A DNA stretch of 6,754 nt from an uncultured Hungatella sp. (lineage in GTDB: Bacteria > Bacillota > Clostridia > Lachnospirales > Lachnospiraceae). Below, in pieces: positions 1 to 5,827 of the stretch. Each line of letters opens with the position of its first letter. Position 1 is the stretch's first letter. The position numbers were made by a program, and so were the translations under genes. Location of the stretch: contig CAUEKH010000137.1 in NCBI GenBank assembly GCA_959018155.1, positions 1 through 6,754 on the forward strand, written 5' to 3'. Below the pieces are notes generated by a model, which worked only from the letters and a program-made list of their open reading frames with translations, did no database searches and was not told the DNA's origin.

Positions 1-245
1 GTCTGGGATTTAGAGGTTCAAGGAAATCTACTCCATATGCAGCTCAGATGGCAGCAGAAACTGCTACAAAGGCAGCTCTTGTACATGGTTTAAAATCCGT
101 AGACGTTATGGTTAAAGGTCCTGGTTCAGGCCGTGAAGCAGCTATTCGTGCACTTCAGGCATGCGGATTAGAAGTAACCAGTATCAAGGATGTAACTCCG
201 GTTCCACATAACGGTTGTCGTCCACCAAAACGCAGAAGAGTCTAA
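1..245 (+). CDS. rpsK: 30S ribosomal protein S11, 3' part (5' end outside window)
   Basis: S11 is a small-subunit ribosomal protein of the platform region, contacting 16S rRNA near the mRNA exit side. The first complete codon is at position 3, and 80 residues are visible up to the TAA stop, so roughly the first 50 residues of a usual ~130-residue S11 lie outside the window. The visible part begins [15 protein letters not shown] and ends with the hallmark basic tail [13 protein letters not shown]. The Asn-Gly in this tail corresponds to the site known to carry isoaspartate in E. coli S11. An internal ATG at 48 is only a methionine inside the conserved S11 sequence and not a start. It is followed after 16 nt by rpsD, as expected for the Firmicutes alpha operon. 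Confidence 0.97.
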   Translation, partial: LGFRGSRKSTPYAAQMAAETATKAALVHGLKSVDVMVKGPGSGREAAIRALQACGLEVTSIKDVTPVPHNGCRPPKRRRV

Positions 246-261
246 TTAGGAGGTAATTACA

Positions 262-855
262 GTGGCAGTAGATAGAGTTCCTGTTCTTAAAAGATGTAGA
301 TCCCTTGGTCTGGATCCAATCTATTTAGGAATAGATAAAAAATCAACGAGAGAATTAAAAAGAGCTAACAGAAAGATGAGTGAGTATGGCCTTCAGTTAA
401 GAGAAAAGCAGAAAGCCAAATTCATCTACGGCGTTCTTGAGAAACCGTTCCGTAACTACTACGCAAAGGCTGAAAAGATGAATGGTATGGTCGGTGAAAA
501 CCTGATGATCCTTCTCGAGAGAAGACTTGACAACGTAGTATTCCGTATGGGCTTCGGAAGAACAAGAAGAGAGACCAGACAGATGGTTGACCACAAGAGC
601 ATTCTTGTAAACGGAAAGTGCGTAAACATTCCGTCCTACTTAGTAAAAGCTGGTGATGTGATCGAAGTAAAAGAGAAATGCAAGAGCAACGCCAGATTTA
701 AGGATGTACAGGAAGCAACTGCAGGACGTATGGTTCCGGCATGGCTTGATGTTGACCATGAGAATTTACGTGGTACTGTTAAAGAGTTACCAACAAGAGA
801 TGAGATTGATGTTCCAGTGAATGAAATGCTTATCGTCGAGTTGTACTCCAAATAA
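262..855 (+). CDS. rpsD: 30S ribosomal protein S4
   Basis: S4 is a primary 16S rRNA-binding protein that nucleates assembly of the 30S body and lines the mRNA entry channel. The 197-residue product is a typical length. It shows an N-terminal domain (about 1-86, with the conserved [25 protein letters not shown] stretch in two parts around residues 43-67) and an S4 RNA-binding domain (about 87-145, with [20 protein letters not shown] beginning at 88). Only three cysteines (12, 120, 140) are present, so the four-cysteine zinc site of some S4 proteins is absent and this is the zinc-independent form. The start is GTG, giving [12 protein letters not shown], with AGGAGG at 248-253 and 8 nt of spacing. 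In many bacteria S4 autoregulates its own operon by binding leader mRNA; no such leader is inside this window unless the hairpin downstream at 888-911 is involved, which is untested. Confidence 0.98.
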   Translation: MAVDRVPVLKRCRSLGLDPIYLGIDKKSTRELKRANRKMSEYGLQLREKQKAKFIYGVLEKPFRNYYAKAEKMNGMVGENLMILLERRLDNVVFRMGFGRTRRETRQMVDHKSILVNGKCVNIPSYLVKAGDVIEVKEKCKSNARFKDVQEATAGRMVPAWLDVDHENLRGTVKELPTRDEIDVPVNEMLIVELYSK

Positions 856-887
856 TTGAAAGTCCGTTAACTTGGTTTATGGCTTTC

Positions 888-911
888 GCCCGGAGTCTTT
901 TGACTCCGGGC
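888..911 (+). promoter_or_regulatory. Perfect 10-bp intergenic hairpin between rpsD and rpoA
   Basis: GCCCGGAGTC (888-897) and GACTCCGGGC (902-911) are exact reverse complements around a TTTT loop. The stem can be lengthened by CTTT (883-886) pairing with AAGG (912-915) across one bulged C at 887. It is not followed by a T-tract (next bases AAGGTTTGAG), so it does not look like an intrinsic terminator, and the operon must be read through here to make rpoA. Possible roles are an mRNA processing or stability element, partial attenuation, or a protein-binding site setting the RpoA level. The structure is seen directly; the function is inference. Confidence 0.6.
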
Positions 912-950
912 AAGGTTTGAGTATAAGACCCTCGATACAAAATACCCAAA

Positions 951-956
951 AGGAGG
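951..956 (+). promoter_or_regulatory. Ribosome binding site that fixes the rpoA start
   Basis: AGGAGG (in AAAGGAGGGG) lies 8 nt before the GTG at 965. The reading frame is open further upstream to a TTG at 872, but that codon has no ribosome binding site and would add 31 residues with no counterpart in alpha subunits. This site therefore decides the start. Confidence 0.9.
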
Positions 957-964
957 GGCTATTA

Positions 965-1933
965 GTGTTCGATTTTGAAAAACCAAACATTGAGATTGCT
1001 GAAATCTCAGAAGACAAAAAGTATGGCAAGTTTGTAGTTGAACCGCTGGAAAGAGGTTACGGTACGACTTTAGGCAATTCCTTAAGGAGAATCATGCTTT
1101 CTTCTCTGCCGGGTGCCGCAGTCAGTCAGGTGAAAATCGACGGCGTTTTGCATGAATTCAGTTCCATTCCAGGTGTCAAAGAGGATGTAACTGAGATCAT
1201 TATGAACATCAAAAGCTTATCTATTAAGAATAACAGCGATACGAACGAGGCAAAGGTTGCATACATCGAGTTTGAAGGCGAAGGTGTGGTAACGGCTGCC
1301 GACATTCAGGCAGACCCGGATATCGAGATTATGAATCCGGATCAGGTTATCGCAACACTCAGCGGCGGCACGGACAGCAAGTTCTATATGGAGCTTACGA
1401 TCACCAAGGGCCGTGGCTATGTGAGCGCAGACAAGAATAAGAGTGAGGATTTACCGATTGGCGTAATTGCCGTTGATTCCATCTATACACCAGTAGAACG
1501 CGTCAACATGACGGTAGAGAACACCCGAGTAGGTCAGGTTACCGACTACGATAAACTGACATTAGATGTATACACGAACGGAACACTGGCGCCGGACGAG
1601 GCTGTCAGCCTTGCTGCAAAGGTGCTCAGTGAACATCTCAATCTGTTCATTGATTTGTCTGAGAATGCCAAGACTGCAGAAGTCATGGTAGAGAAGGAAG
1701 ATAATGAGAAAGAGAAGGTTCTGGAGATGAATATCGACGAGCTGGAACTTTCCGTGCGTTCATACAACTGTTTAAAGAGAGCCGGAATCAATACGGTAGA
1801 AGAACTGTGCAACAGAACTTCTGAAGATATGATGAAGGTTCGTAACTTAGGCCGCAAGTCTTTAGAAGAAGTGCTGGCCAAGTTAAAAGAGTTAGGCTTA
1901 CAGCTTAACCCGAGTGACGATACGAATGCCTAA
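965..1933 (+). CDS. rpoA: DNA-directed RNA polymerase subunit alpha
   Basis: The alpha subunit dimerises to scaffold RNA polymerase assembly and contacts UP elements and activators through its C-terminal domain. Starting at GTG 965 gives 322 residues, beginning [14 protein letters not shown] as in related clostridial alpha subunits. The N-terminal domain (about 1-230) carries the signature [18 protein letters not shown] at residues 30-47, the dimerisation and beta-binding segment. An acidic/basic linker (about 240-253, [10 protein letters not shown]) leads to the C-terminal domain (about 255-315) with VRSYNCLK, whose Arg265 and Asn268 match in type and position the UP-element-contacting residues of E. 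coli alpha. [10 protein letters not shown] is the conserved helix-hairpin-helix part. The gene sits between rpsD and rplQ in the standard order. It has no promoter of its own that I can recognise and is presumably co-transcribed with the ribosomal genes. Confidence 0.98.
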   Translation: MFDFEKPNIEIAEISEDKKYGKFVVEPLERGYGTTLGNSLRRIMLSSLPGAAVSQVKIDGVLHEFSSIPGVKEDVTEIIMNIKSLSIKNNSDTNEAKVAYIEFEGEGVVTAADIQADPDIEIMNPDQVIATLSGGTDSKFYMELTITKGRGYVSADKNKSEDLPIGVIAVDSIYTPVERVNMTVENTRVGQVTDYDKLTLDVYTNGTLAPDEAVSLAAKVLSEHLNLFIDLSENAKTAEVMVEKEDNEKEKVLEMNIDELELSVRSYNCLKRAGINTVEELCNRTSEDMMKVRNLGRKSLEEVLAKLKELGLQLNPSDDTNA

Positions 1934-2084
1934 GACGTGACAGTCAGGCGCAGAGGAACCCCTCGCCGTCAGACAGCGTGGTTTAGGATTGTCGGAGCAA
2001 AATATAAGTTTATGGAGAATAAGCGCTGATGCAGTAAGACCGAAGATGCATGTACCAGCGTTCCACAAATGGAGGGAAAGAATA
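1934..2084 (+). other. rpoA-rplQ intergenic leader with a weak hairpin
   Basis: This 151-nt spacer is long for a ribosomal operon. It contains a modest stem: GGCG (1947-1950) with CGCC (1964-1967), continuing as AGG (1954-1956) with CCT (1961-1963) across three bulged bases. No T-tract follows, so transcription should continue into rplQ. The rplQ reading frame is open from 1941 onwards, but the peptide it would encode resembles nothing I know and has no ribosome binding site. I see no convincing promoter here. Confidence 0.4.
2071..2075 (+). promoter_or_regulatory. Ribosome binding site that fixes the rplQ start
   Basis: GGAGG (in ATGGAGGGAAAG) ends 9 nt before the ATG at 2085. The frame is open upstream to a TTG at 1989 and an ATG at 2046, but neither has a ribosome binding site. 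The family N-terminus MAGYRKLGR begins exactly at 2085. Confidence 0.88.
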
Positions 2085-2621
2085 ATGGCAGGATATAGAA
2101 AGCTGGGAAGAACTTCCAGTCAGAGAAAAGCATTAATCAGAAGCCAGGTAACTGCTTTATTACACAATGGCAAGATTGTTACTACCGAAGCAAGAGCAAA
2201 AGAAATCCGTAAAGTTGCGGAAGGTCTGATTGCCTTAGCTGTAAAAGAGAAAGATAACTTCGAGACTGTTAAGGTTACCGCTAAAGTTGCCCGCAAGGAC
2301 AAAGACGGCAAGAGAGTCAAAGAAGTAGTAAACGGCAAGAAAGTTACCGTATACGACGAAGTTGAGAAAGAGATTAAGAAGGATCTTCCTTCCAGACTTC
2401 ATGCCAGAAGACAGATGTTAAAGGTTCTTTACGATGTAACAGAAGTTCCGACAGCTGCTGCAGGCAGAAAGAAAAACACAAAATCCGTAGATTTACCGAA
2501 GAAGCTTTTCGAGGAGATCGCTCCGAAGTACGTTTCCCGCAACGGTGGTTATACACGTATCGTGAAGATCGGCCAGCGTAAGGGCGACGGTGCTATGGCA
2601 GTACTGCTTGAACTGGTTTAA
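2085..2621 (+). CDS. rplQ: 50S ribosomal protein L17, enlarged form
   Basis: L17 is a large-subunit protein located near the peptide exit tunnel opening. The conserved core is clear: MAGYRKLGRTSSQRKALIRS at the N-terminus, IVTTEARAKEIR (31-42), LHARRQ (105-110), and a C-terminal NGGYTRIVKIGQRKGDGA (153-170) followed by the terminal LLELV. The protein has 178 residues, against about 120-127 in Bacillus or E. coli. The extra length comes mainly from about 50 residues between roughly 54 and 103, rich in Lys, Val, Glu and Asp, with two similar half-segments (VTAKVARKDKDGK and VVNGKKVTVYDE) that could form a beta-hairpin extension. A shorter addition lies around 118-135. From memory, similar enlarged L17 proteins occur in Lachnospiraceae, so this is probably a lineage trait. 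It is the last gene of the operon: two terminator-like hairpins follow within about 50 nt of the stop. Confidence 0.97.
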   Translation: MAGYRKLGRTSSQRKALIRSQVTALLHNGKIVTTEARAKEIRKVAEGLIALAVKEKDNFETVKVTAKVARKDKDGKRVKEVVNGKKVTVYDEVEKEIKKDLPSRLHARRQMLKVLYDVTEVPTAAAGRKKNTKSVDLPKKLFEEIAPKYVSRNGGYTRIVKIGQRKGDGAMAVLLELV

Positions 2622-2668
2622 TTCCGGTTTAGTGAAAAGGTATTTTTGCAGGACAGAGATAATGATGA

Positions 2669-2707
2669 GAACGAAGTATTCAGATGATGGATGCTTCGTT
2701 CTTTTTT
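2669..2707 (+). terminator. Strong intrinsic terminator of the alpha operon
   Basis: A 13-bp stem, GAACGAAGTATTC (2669-2681) pairing with GGATGCTTCGTTC (2689-2701) with two G-T wobbles, encloses a 7-nt loop and runs directly into six T residues (2702-2707). It lies 47 nt after the rplQ stop and marks the end of the operon. Confidence 0.93.
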
Positions 2708-2715
2708 ATTGAAGA

Positions 2716-2752
2716 CGGTGACCTGTGCGCGGAGCGTGCAGGTTATCGTTTT
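2716..2752 (+). terminator. Second, tandem terminator-like hairpin
   Basis: CGGTGACCTGTGCGC (2716-2730) can pair over 15 bp (four G-T wobbles) with GCGTGCAGGTTATCG (2734-2748), leaving a GGA loop and followed by TTTT (2749-2752). A purine run GAAGA just before the stem could pair with the T-run, as in many terminators. It begins 9 nt after the T-tract of the first terminator. The T-run is short, so it is probably a weak backup stop; alternatively it is a leftover structured leader. Confidence 0.6.
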
Positions 2753-2834
2753 CAGATGAGAGGCAAAGTGGTGATGGAGGCTTATAAATCCATGGTGAAA
2801 CGACATCCTGAGTGAAAGCTTGTCGGATCGCGCA

Positions 2835-2863
2835 CTGGAAATTGCGGTATATTTCTCTATAAT
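2835..2863 (+). promoter_or_regulatory. Probable sigma-A promoter for the GH95 gene
   Basis: A perfect -10 box TATAAT (2858-2863) lies 17 bp downstream of a weak -35 candidate CTGGAA (2835-2840). Transcription would start near 2870, about 55 nt before the GTG at 2925. The position downstream of both terminators supports a transcript separate from the ribosomal operon. It also argues against translation from the TTG at 2820, which would lie upstream of the promoter. Confidence 0.55.
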
Positions 2864-2906
2864 AGAATTAATTGCTGTCGTGGAAACGTGCGAAGTGAAA
2901 ACAGGA

Positions 2907-2913
2907 AAGGGAG
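2907..2913 (+). promoter_or_regulatory. Likely ribosome binding site for the GH95 gene
   Basis: AAGGGAG precedes the GTG at 2925 with 11 nt of spacing, slightly long but usable. The in-frame GTG at 2913 overlaps this element and is therefore a poorer start. The conserved family sequence (LWYRQPA) begins five residues after the 2925 start. Confidence 0.55.
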
Positions 2914-2924
2914 TGGAATATACT

Positions 2925-5366
2925 GTGAATCATTGTTTGTGGTATCGCCAGCCGGCGGATAAATTTACAGATGCGCTGCCATTTGGCAACGGCAGTTTTG
3001 GAGGGATGGCCTACAGCCGGCCGGATGATATGATGATTACCCTGAATAAGGATACCATCTGGTCAGGGACGGGAACAAAGGAGGAACCGGTAAAGAAACG
3101 GGAAGATTTGGAGTACGCCAGGAACCTTATTTACCAGGGGAAAAACATGGAGGCGCAGGATTATATCGAGGAACATCTGCTGGGGTATTTTAACGAAGCA
3201 TATATGCCTCTGGGAACATTTCACTGTTATTTGGAGGGAATGGACGATTACAGGGAGTACAGGCGTTGTCTGGATCTGGACGAGGGCGTCGTATGGGCAG
3301 GCTGGAAGGGGAAGAGAGGATCCGTGGAGTCCACTACATTCGCGTCCTTTCCGGACGACTGTATCATCTTTCATTTAGAAGCGGAAGGGCCGGACGGAGT
3401 AAGCGGAAGAATATGGTTTGATTCGCCTCTTCGCAGCACTGTCAGGGCCGGAGAGTCTGTCTACTGGCTGGAAGGGGAAGCCCCCTCCCATGTGGTGCCA
3501 AATTACGTAAAATGTGACGATCCGGTGCAGTATCACGAGGGAGAACAGGGAATCCGCTTTTTCTGCGGTTGTACTGCCAAGAACCGCGGAGGAAATTTAA
3601 GAGTGACGAAAGAGGGAATTCTTTTTGAAAATGTCACTTTTTTCGATGTCTGCCTCTGCTGCCAGGACAGTTACCGTGGATATAAGGAAGCGTTGGAGAG
3701 TGACACCTCTAAGCTGTGTAAACGTGTGGAGGAGGCGCTTGAAGCGCTTAAGGCCGAAGATTACGGCCAACTGAAAAAGAGGCATCAGGAGGACTACCAG
3801 GCGCTCTACCGGCAGTTTGAACTGGAACTGCCTGCCGGAATGTACGAGGAACTGCCTACGGACGAGAGGCTTAAGAAATTTCGGGAAGGGGAAGCGGATG
3901 AAGAACTGTATGCGCTGTATACACAGTATGCCAGATATTTGATGATTTGCAGTTCCCGCCCGGGAAGCCAGGCCGCCAATCTGCAGGGAATCTGGAATGA
4001 AGAGACGTGTCCGCCCTGGAGCAGCAATTACACCACGAATATCAATCTGGAGATGAATTACTGGCTGAACGAGACGCTGGGACTGTGGCAGTGCATGGAA
4101 CCCTATATTCGGCTTTTGAAAGAGGTGAGCATCCAGGGGCGGGAGACGGCACAGAAACAATTTTTCTGTGATGGCTGGGCTGCCTGTCATAATGTGGATT
4201 TATGGAGACAGACCTCCCCGGCAAGTGGACACGCCCGCGCCTCTTACTGGCCGATGGGCGGTGTCTGGATGGCGTGCCAGCTTCTGACGCATTATGAATT
4301 TACCGGGGATAAGGATGCTTTCCGGGAAGAGTACTACCCGATCTTAAAAGGCGCCGCACAGTTCTGTTTATCCTGGTTACAGGAGGACAAAGATGGTGTT
4401 CTTCAGACGTGTCCGTCGACCAGCCCGGAAAATGAATTTCTGGACGAGCGGGGCAGACAATGTTCTGTGACCCGTTCTTCTGCCATGGATATCACCCTGA
4501 TTTATGAGTTATTTACAAAGCTGACAGAAGCCATGGAGGCGTGTGGGATCGAAGATTCCGTGAAGGAAGAGATGGAGCGCGCCGTTTCACGCCTGCCGGA
4601 ACTGAAAGCAGGAAAGGACGGCGGTATCCTGGAGTGGGCGGAGGAATACAGGGAGAATAATCTGGGACACCGCCATCTCTCTCCGGTGTACGGTTTATAC
4701 CCTGGCGACAGTATCAGCAGAGAGAAGACGCCGGAACTTGCTGCGATGGCGGAGAAACTGATCAGGAGACGGATTGCTCATGGCAGCGGACAGACAGGCT
4801 GGAGCAGCGCCTGGCTGATAAGTCTGTTTGCGCGCTTGGGAGACGGGGAATATGCCTTAAAGTATTTAAGACATCTGATCGTTATATCACCTTACCAGAA
4901 TCTGTTTGGGTATCATCCGCCGCTGGGTAATACTGGAAAAGATGTATTCCAGATAGATGCCAACTTTGGCGCGGCGGCCGGTGTGGCTGAGATGCTAATC
5001 CAGAGCCAGAACGGAATTTTGAAGTTTCTGCCAGTTCTCCCGAAGGCGTGGGATCACGGAAGAGTGTCGGGAATCCGGATTCGTGGTGGAGCAAAAGCCG
5101 ATATTGACTGGGAAGAACGTGTGTGGAAGACTGCCACGATCCGGGCAGAGCGGGAGATGACGCTGTATCTGGAAGAAGAACGGGAACTGGTGGCTGAGAA
5201 GGAGCAGAATATGCGGGGAGCGGGAGCAGACGGTGATACTGGAGAGTGGCAGGGAACCGGAGCAGGCATGGAGTCTGATAAACTCGGAACAATAGCTGTA
5301 AAAGAGGGAAGATTCTGGAAAATATTGCTGGAAGCCGGTGATATCGTAAAGCTGAGCACCAGGTAA
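2925..5366 (+). CDS. GH95-family alpha-L-fucosidase-like glycoside hydrolase
   Basis: GH95 enzymes are inverting hydrolases, best known for releasing alpha-1,2-linked L-fucose from glycans; some members act on L-galactose. From GTG 2925 the product has 813 residues, near the family norm. The N-terminal beta domain holds LWYRQPA (5-11), LPFGNGSFGG (18-27) and LNKDTIWSG (40-48). The helical barrel holds NLQGIWNEE (352-360), TTNINLEMNYW (370-380), HNVDLWR (422-428), STSPENEF (498-505), GHRHLSPVYGLYPG (581-594), TGWSSAW (624-630) and DANFGAAAG (678-686). Asn372, Asn374, Glu502 and Asp678 match in motif context the Asn421, Asn423, Glu566 and Asp766 catalytic set of Bifidobacterium AfcA. No signal peptide or membrane segment is visible, so it is probably cytoplasmic and acts on imported oligosaccharides. 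A Gly/Asp/Glu-rich stretch (about 760-787) in the C-terminal domain looks like a lineage-specific insertion. It has its own promoter, and a hairpin terminator follows. Family assignment is firm; fucose as the exact substrate is inference. Confidence 0.93.
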   Translation: MNHCLWYRQPADKFTDALPFGNGSFGGMAYSRPDDMMITLNKDTIWSGTGTKEEPVKKREDLEYARNLIYQGKNMEAQDYIEEHLLGYFNEAYMPLGTFHCYLEGMDDYREYRRCLDLDEGVVWAGWKGKRGSVESTTFASFPDDCIIFHLEAEGPDGVSGRIWFDSPLRSTVRAGESVYWLEGEAPSHVVPNYVKCDDPVQYHEGEQGIRFFCGCTAKNRGGNLRVTKEGILFENVTFFDVCLCCQDSYRGYKEALESDTSKLCKRVEEALEALKAEDYGQLKKRHQEDYQALYRQFELELPAGMYEELPTDERLKKFREGEADEELYALYTQYARYLMICSSRPGSQAANLQGIWNEETCPPWSSNYTTNINLEMNYWLNETLGLWQCMEPYIRLLKEVSIQGRETAQKQFFCDGWAACHNVDLWRQTSPASGHARASYWPMGGVWMACQLLTHYEFTGDKDAFREEYYPILKGAAQFCLSWLQEDKDGVLQTCPSTSPENEFLDERGRQCSVTRSSAMDITLIYELFTKLTEAMEACGIEDSVKEEMERAVSRLPELKAGKDGGILEWAEEYRENNLGHRHLSPVYGLYPGDSISREKTPELAAMAEKLIRRRIAHGSGQTGWSSAWLISLFARLGDGEYALKYLRHLIVISPYQNLFGYHPPLGNTGKDVFQIDANFGAAAGVAEMLIQSQNGILKFLPVLPKAWDHGRVSGIRIRGGAKADIDWEERVWKTATIRAEREMTLYLEEERELVAEKEQNMRGAGADGDTGEWQGTGAGMESDKLGTIAVKEGRFWKILLEAGDIVKLSTR
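5216..5266 (+). repeat. Imperfect 15-nt repeat pair in the GH95 3' end
   Basis: GGGAGCGGGAGCAGA (5216-5230) and GGGAACCGGAGCAGG (5252-5266) agree at 12 of 15 positions and encode the Gly/Ala-rich GAGA-type segments of the C-terminal insertion. They may reflect past local duplication. The similarity is modest and could be compositional. Confidence 0.3.
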
Positions 5367-5393
5367 AGTTTGAAAATTTATGTTCAATTAAAG

Positions 5394-5445
5394 AGGAGGG
5401 GCCGGACACAGCCAGTGATTTACTCTGTGTCTGTCCCCTCCTTTT
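5394..5445. terminator. Bidirectional terminator between convergent GH95 and AraC-type genes
   Basis: AGGAGGGGCCGGACACAG (5394-5411) and CTGTGTCTGTCCCCTCCT (5425-5442) form an 18-bp stem with one mismatch and one G-T wobble around a 13-nt loop. Read on the + strand it ends in TTTT (5442-5445), 27 nt after the GH95 stop. Read on the - strand the stem is followed by CTTTAATT, a weaker T-run. The stop codon of the - strand gene (5420-5422) lies in the loop, and the right arm is also its last coding codons. Confidence 0.82.
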
Positions 5446-5713
5446 CCCGCCATTTCCTGGGCGAGATCCCATAATACCGTCGGAAGGCATTTGAAAAATG
5501 TTCCGGCGAGGAGTAACCTGATTCGTCAGCAGCCTCCGCAATTGAAATCCGGGGATTTTTTAACAGAATAGAGGCAGCGGACATCTTCGCCTCAGTCTTT
5601 TTCTGCAGAAATGTTTTTCCGTAATGTTCCATGAGAAGCCGTTTGGTCTGACGGGTGCTTAAGCCCAGCCGGGTCGACAATTCTTCCAGCGTCAGGTTTA
5701 AACCTGCGCTCAC
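5420..5713 (-). CDS. AraC-type DNA-binding domain protein, probably 5'-truncated
   Basis: The 97-residue product matches the C-terminal DNA-binding region of AraC/XylS regulators. The first helix-turn-helix is LTLEELSTRLGLSTRQTKRL (7-26), a linker helix follows with KMSAASILLKN (43-53), and the second helix-turn-helix is ISIAEAADESGYSSPEHFSNAF (57-78), ending with the family signature YYGISPRKWR (80-89). There is no N-terminal sensor domain. Unlike stand-alone members such as MarA or SoxS (about 107-127 residues), there is also no room for the helix that normally precedes the first HTH. The start is an unconvincing GTG at 5713 with no ribosome binding site, and the frame is closed 12 codons upstream (TAA at 5750-5752). 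The aldo/keto reductase starts divergently 114 nt away, so the missing part is not nearby. It is probably a decayed remnant of a larger regulator; a functional mini-regulator of the divergent gene is the alternative. Confidence 0.72.
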   Translation of the reverse strand: MSAGLNLTLEELSTRLGLSTRQTKRLLMEHYGKTFLQKKTEAKMSAASILLKNPRISIAEAADESGYSSPEHFSNAFRRYYGISPRKWREKEGTDTE

Positions 5714-5756
5714 ACGACATGAACGTGACGCTTTTGTCGCGGTATCCTCTTATGGT

Positions 5757-5767
5757 TTCCATTGGAA
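5757..5767. promoter_or_regulatory. Palindrome just upstream of the reductase -10 box (candidate operator)
   Basis: TTCCATTGGAA is a perfect 5+5 palindrome around one central base, sitting in the spacer immediately before the extended -10 element. A protein bound there would block RNA polymerase. A second inverted pair, GGTTTC (5754-5759) and GAAACC (5787-5792), brackets the -10 region. The symmetry is seen directly; the operator role is inference. Confidence 0.4.
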
Positions 5768-5768
5768 T

Positions 5769-5777
5769 TGATATAAT
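5769..5777 (+). promoter_or_regulatory. Extended -10 promoter of the aldo/keto reductase gene
   Basis: TGATATAAT is a perfect extended -10 element (TGN followed by TATAAT at 5772-5777). The -35 region is poor (CTTATG at 5749-5754 with a 17-bp spacer), as is common for extended -10 promoters, or where an activator assists. Transcription would start near 5784, leaving a leader of about 44 nt before the ATG at 5828. Confidence 0.7.
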
Positions 5778-5827
5778 AGAGAGGTAGAAACCAGACGCGG
5801 AAATAAAATAAAACGAGGAGGAGAAAC

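Noticed and set aside
872..964. In-frame 31-codon N-terminal extension of rpoA from a TTG at 872
   Set aside because: There is no ribosome binding site at 872, the region contains the 888-911 hairpin, and alpha subunits begin at MFDFEKP. AGGAGG at 951-956 points to GTG 965.
1989..2084. In-frame extension of rplQ from TTG 1989 or ATG 2046, or a leader peptide
   Set aside because: L17 begins at MAGYRKLGR (2085) with a good GGAGG. The extension has no recognisable similarity and no ribosome binding site. An open frame of this length arises fairly often by chance.
2622..2752. Known L17 downstream RNA element
   Set aside because: I could not match the region to the structure of that motif from memory; two ordinary terminator-like hairpins explain what is visible. 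A covariance-model search would settle it.
2684..2815. Small open frame of 43 codons (MMDASFFFIEDG...) between rplQ and the GH95 gene
   Set aside because: It runs through both terminator hairpins, lacks a ribosome binding site and resembles nothing I recognise.
2881..2894. Possible catabolite-repression (cre) site, TGGAAACGTGCGAA, downstream of the GH95 promoter
   Set aside because: Only the left half (TGNAANCG) fits the consensus; the right half lacks the expected bases. It is too weak to annotate, although the location would suit a CcpA roadblock.
2820..2924. Longer GH95 start at TTG 2820 giving a hydrophobic stretch (about IAVYFSIIELIAVV) that might pass as a signal peptide
   Set aside because: The TTG lies upstream of the likely -10 box (2858-2863) and has no ribosome binding site, and the region is outside the family homology. 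The hydrophobic run is translated promoter DNA.
3597..4190. 197-codon antisense open frame inside the GH95 gene
   Set aside because: It lies opposite a clearly conserved enzyme, has no family motifs, and its sequence looks like a codon-bias shadow.
4882..5541. 219-codon antisense open frame spanning the end of the GH95 gene and the AraC-type gene
   Set aside because: It is a shadow of two real genes: it overlaps the AraC domain in a different frame and crosses the terminator hairpin. Its Ser/Pro/Leu-rich composition is typical of non-coding antisense frames.
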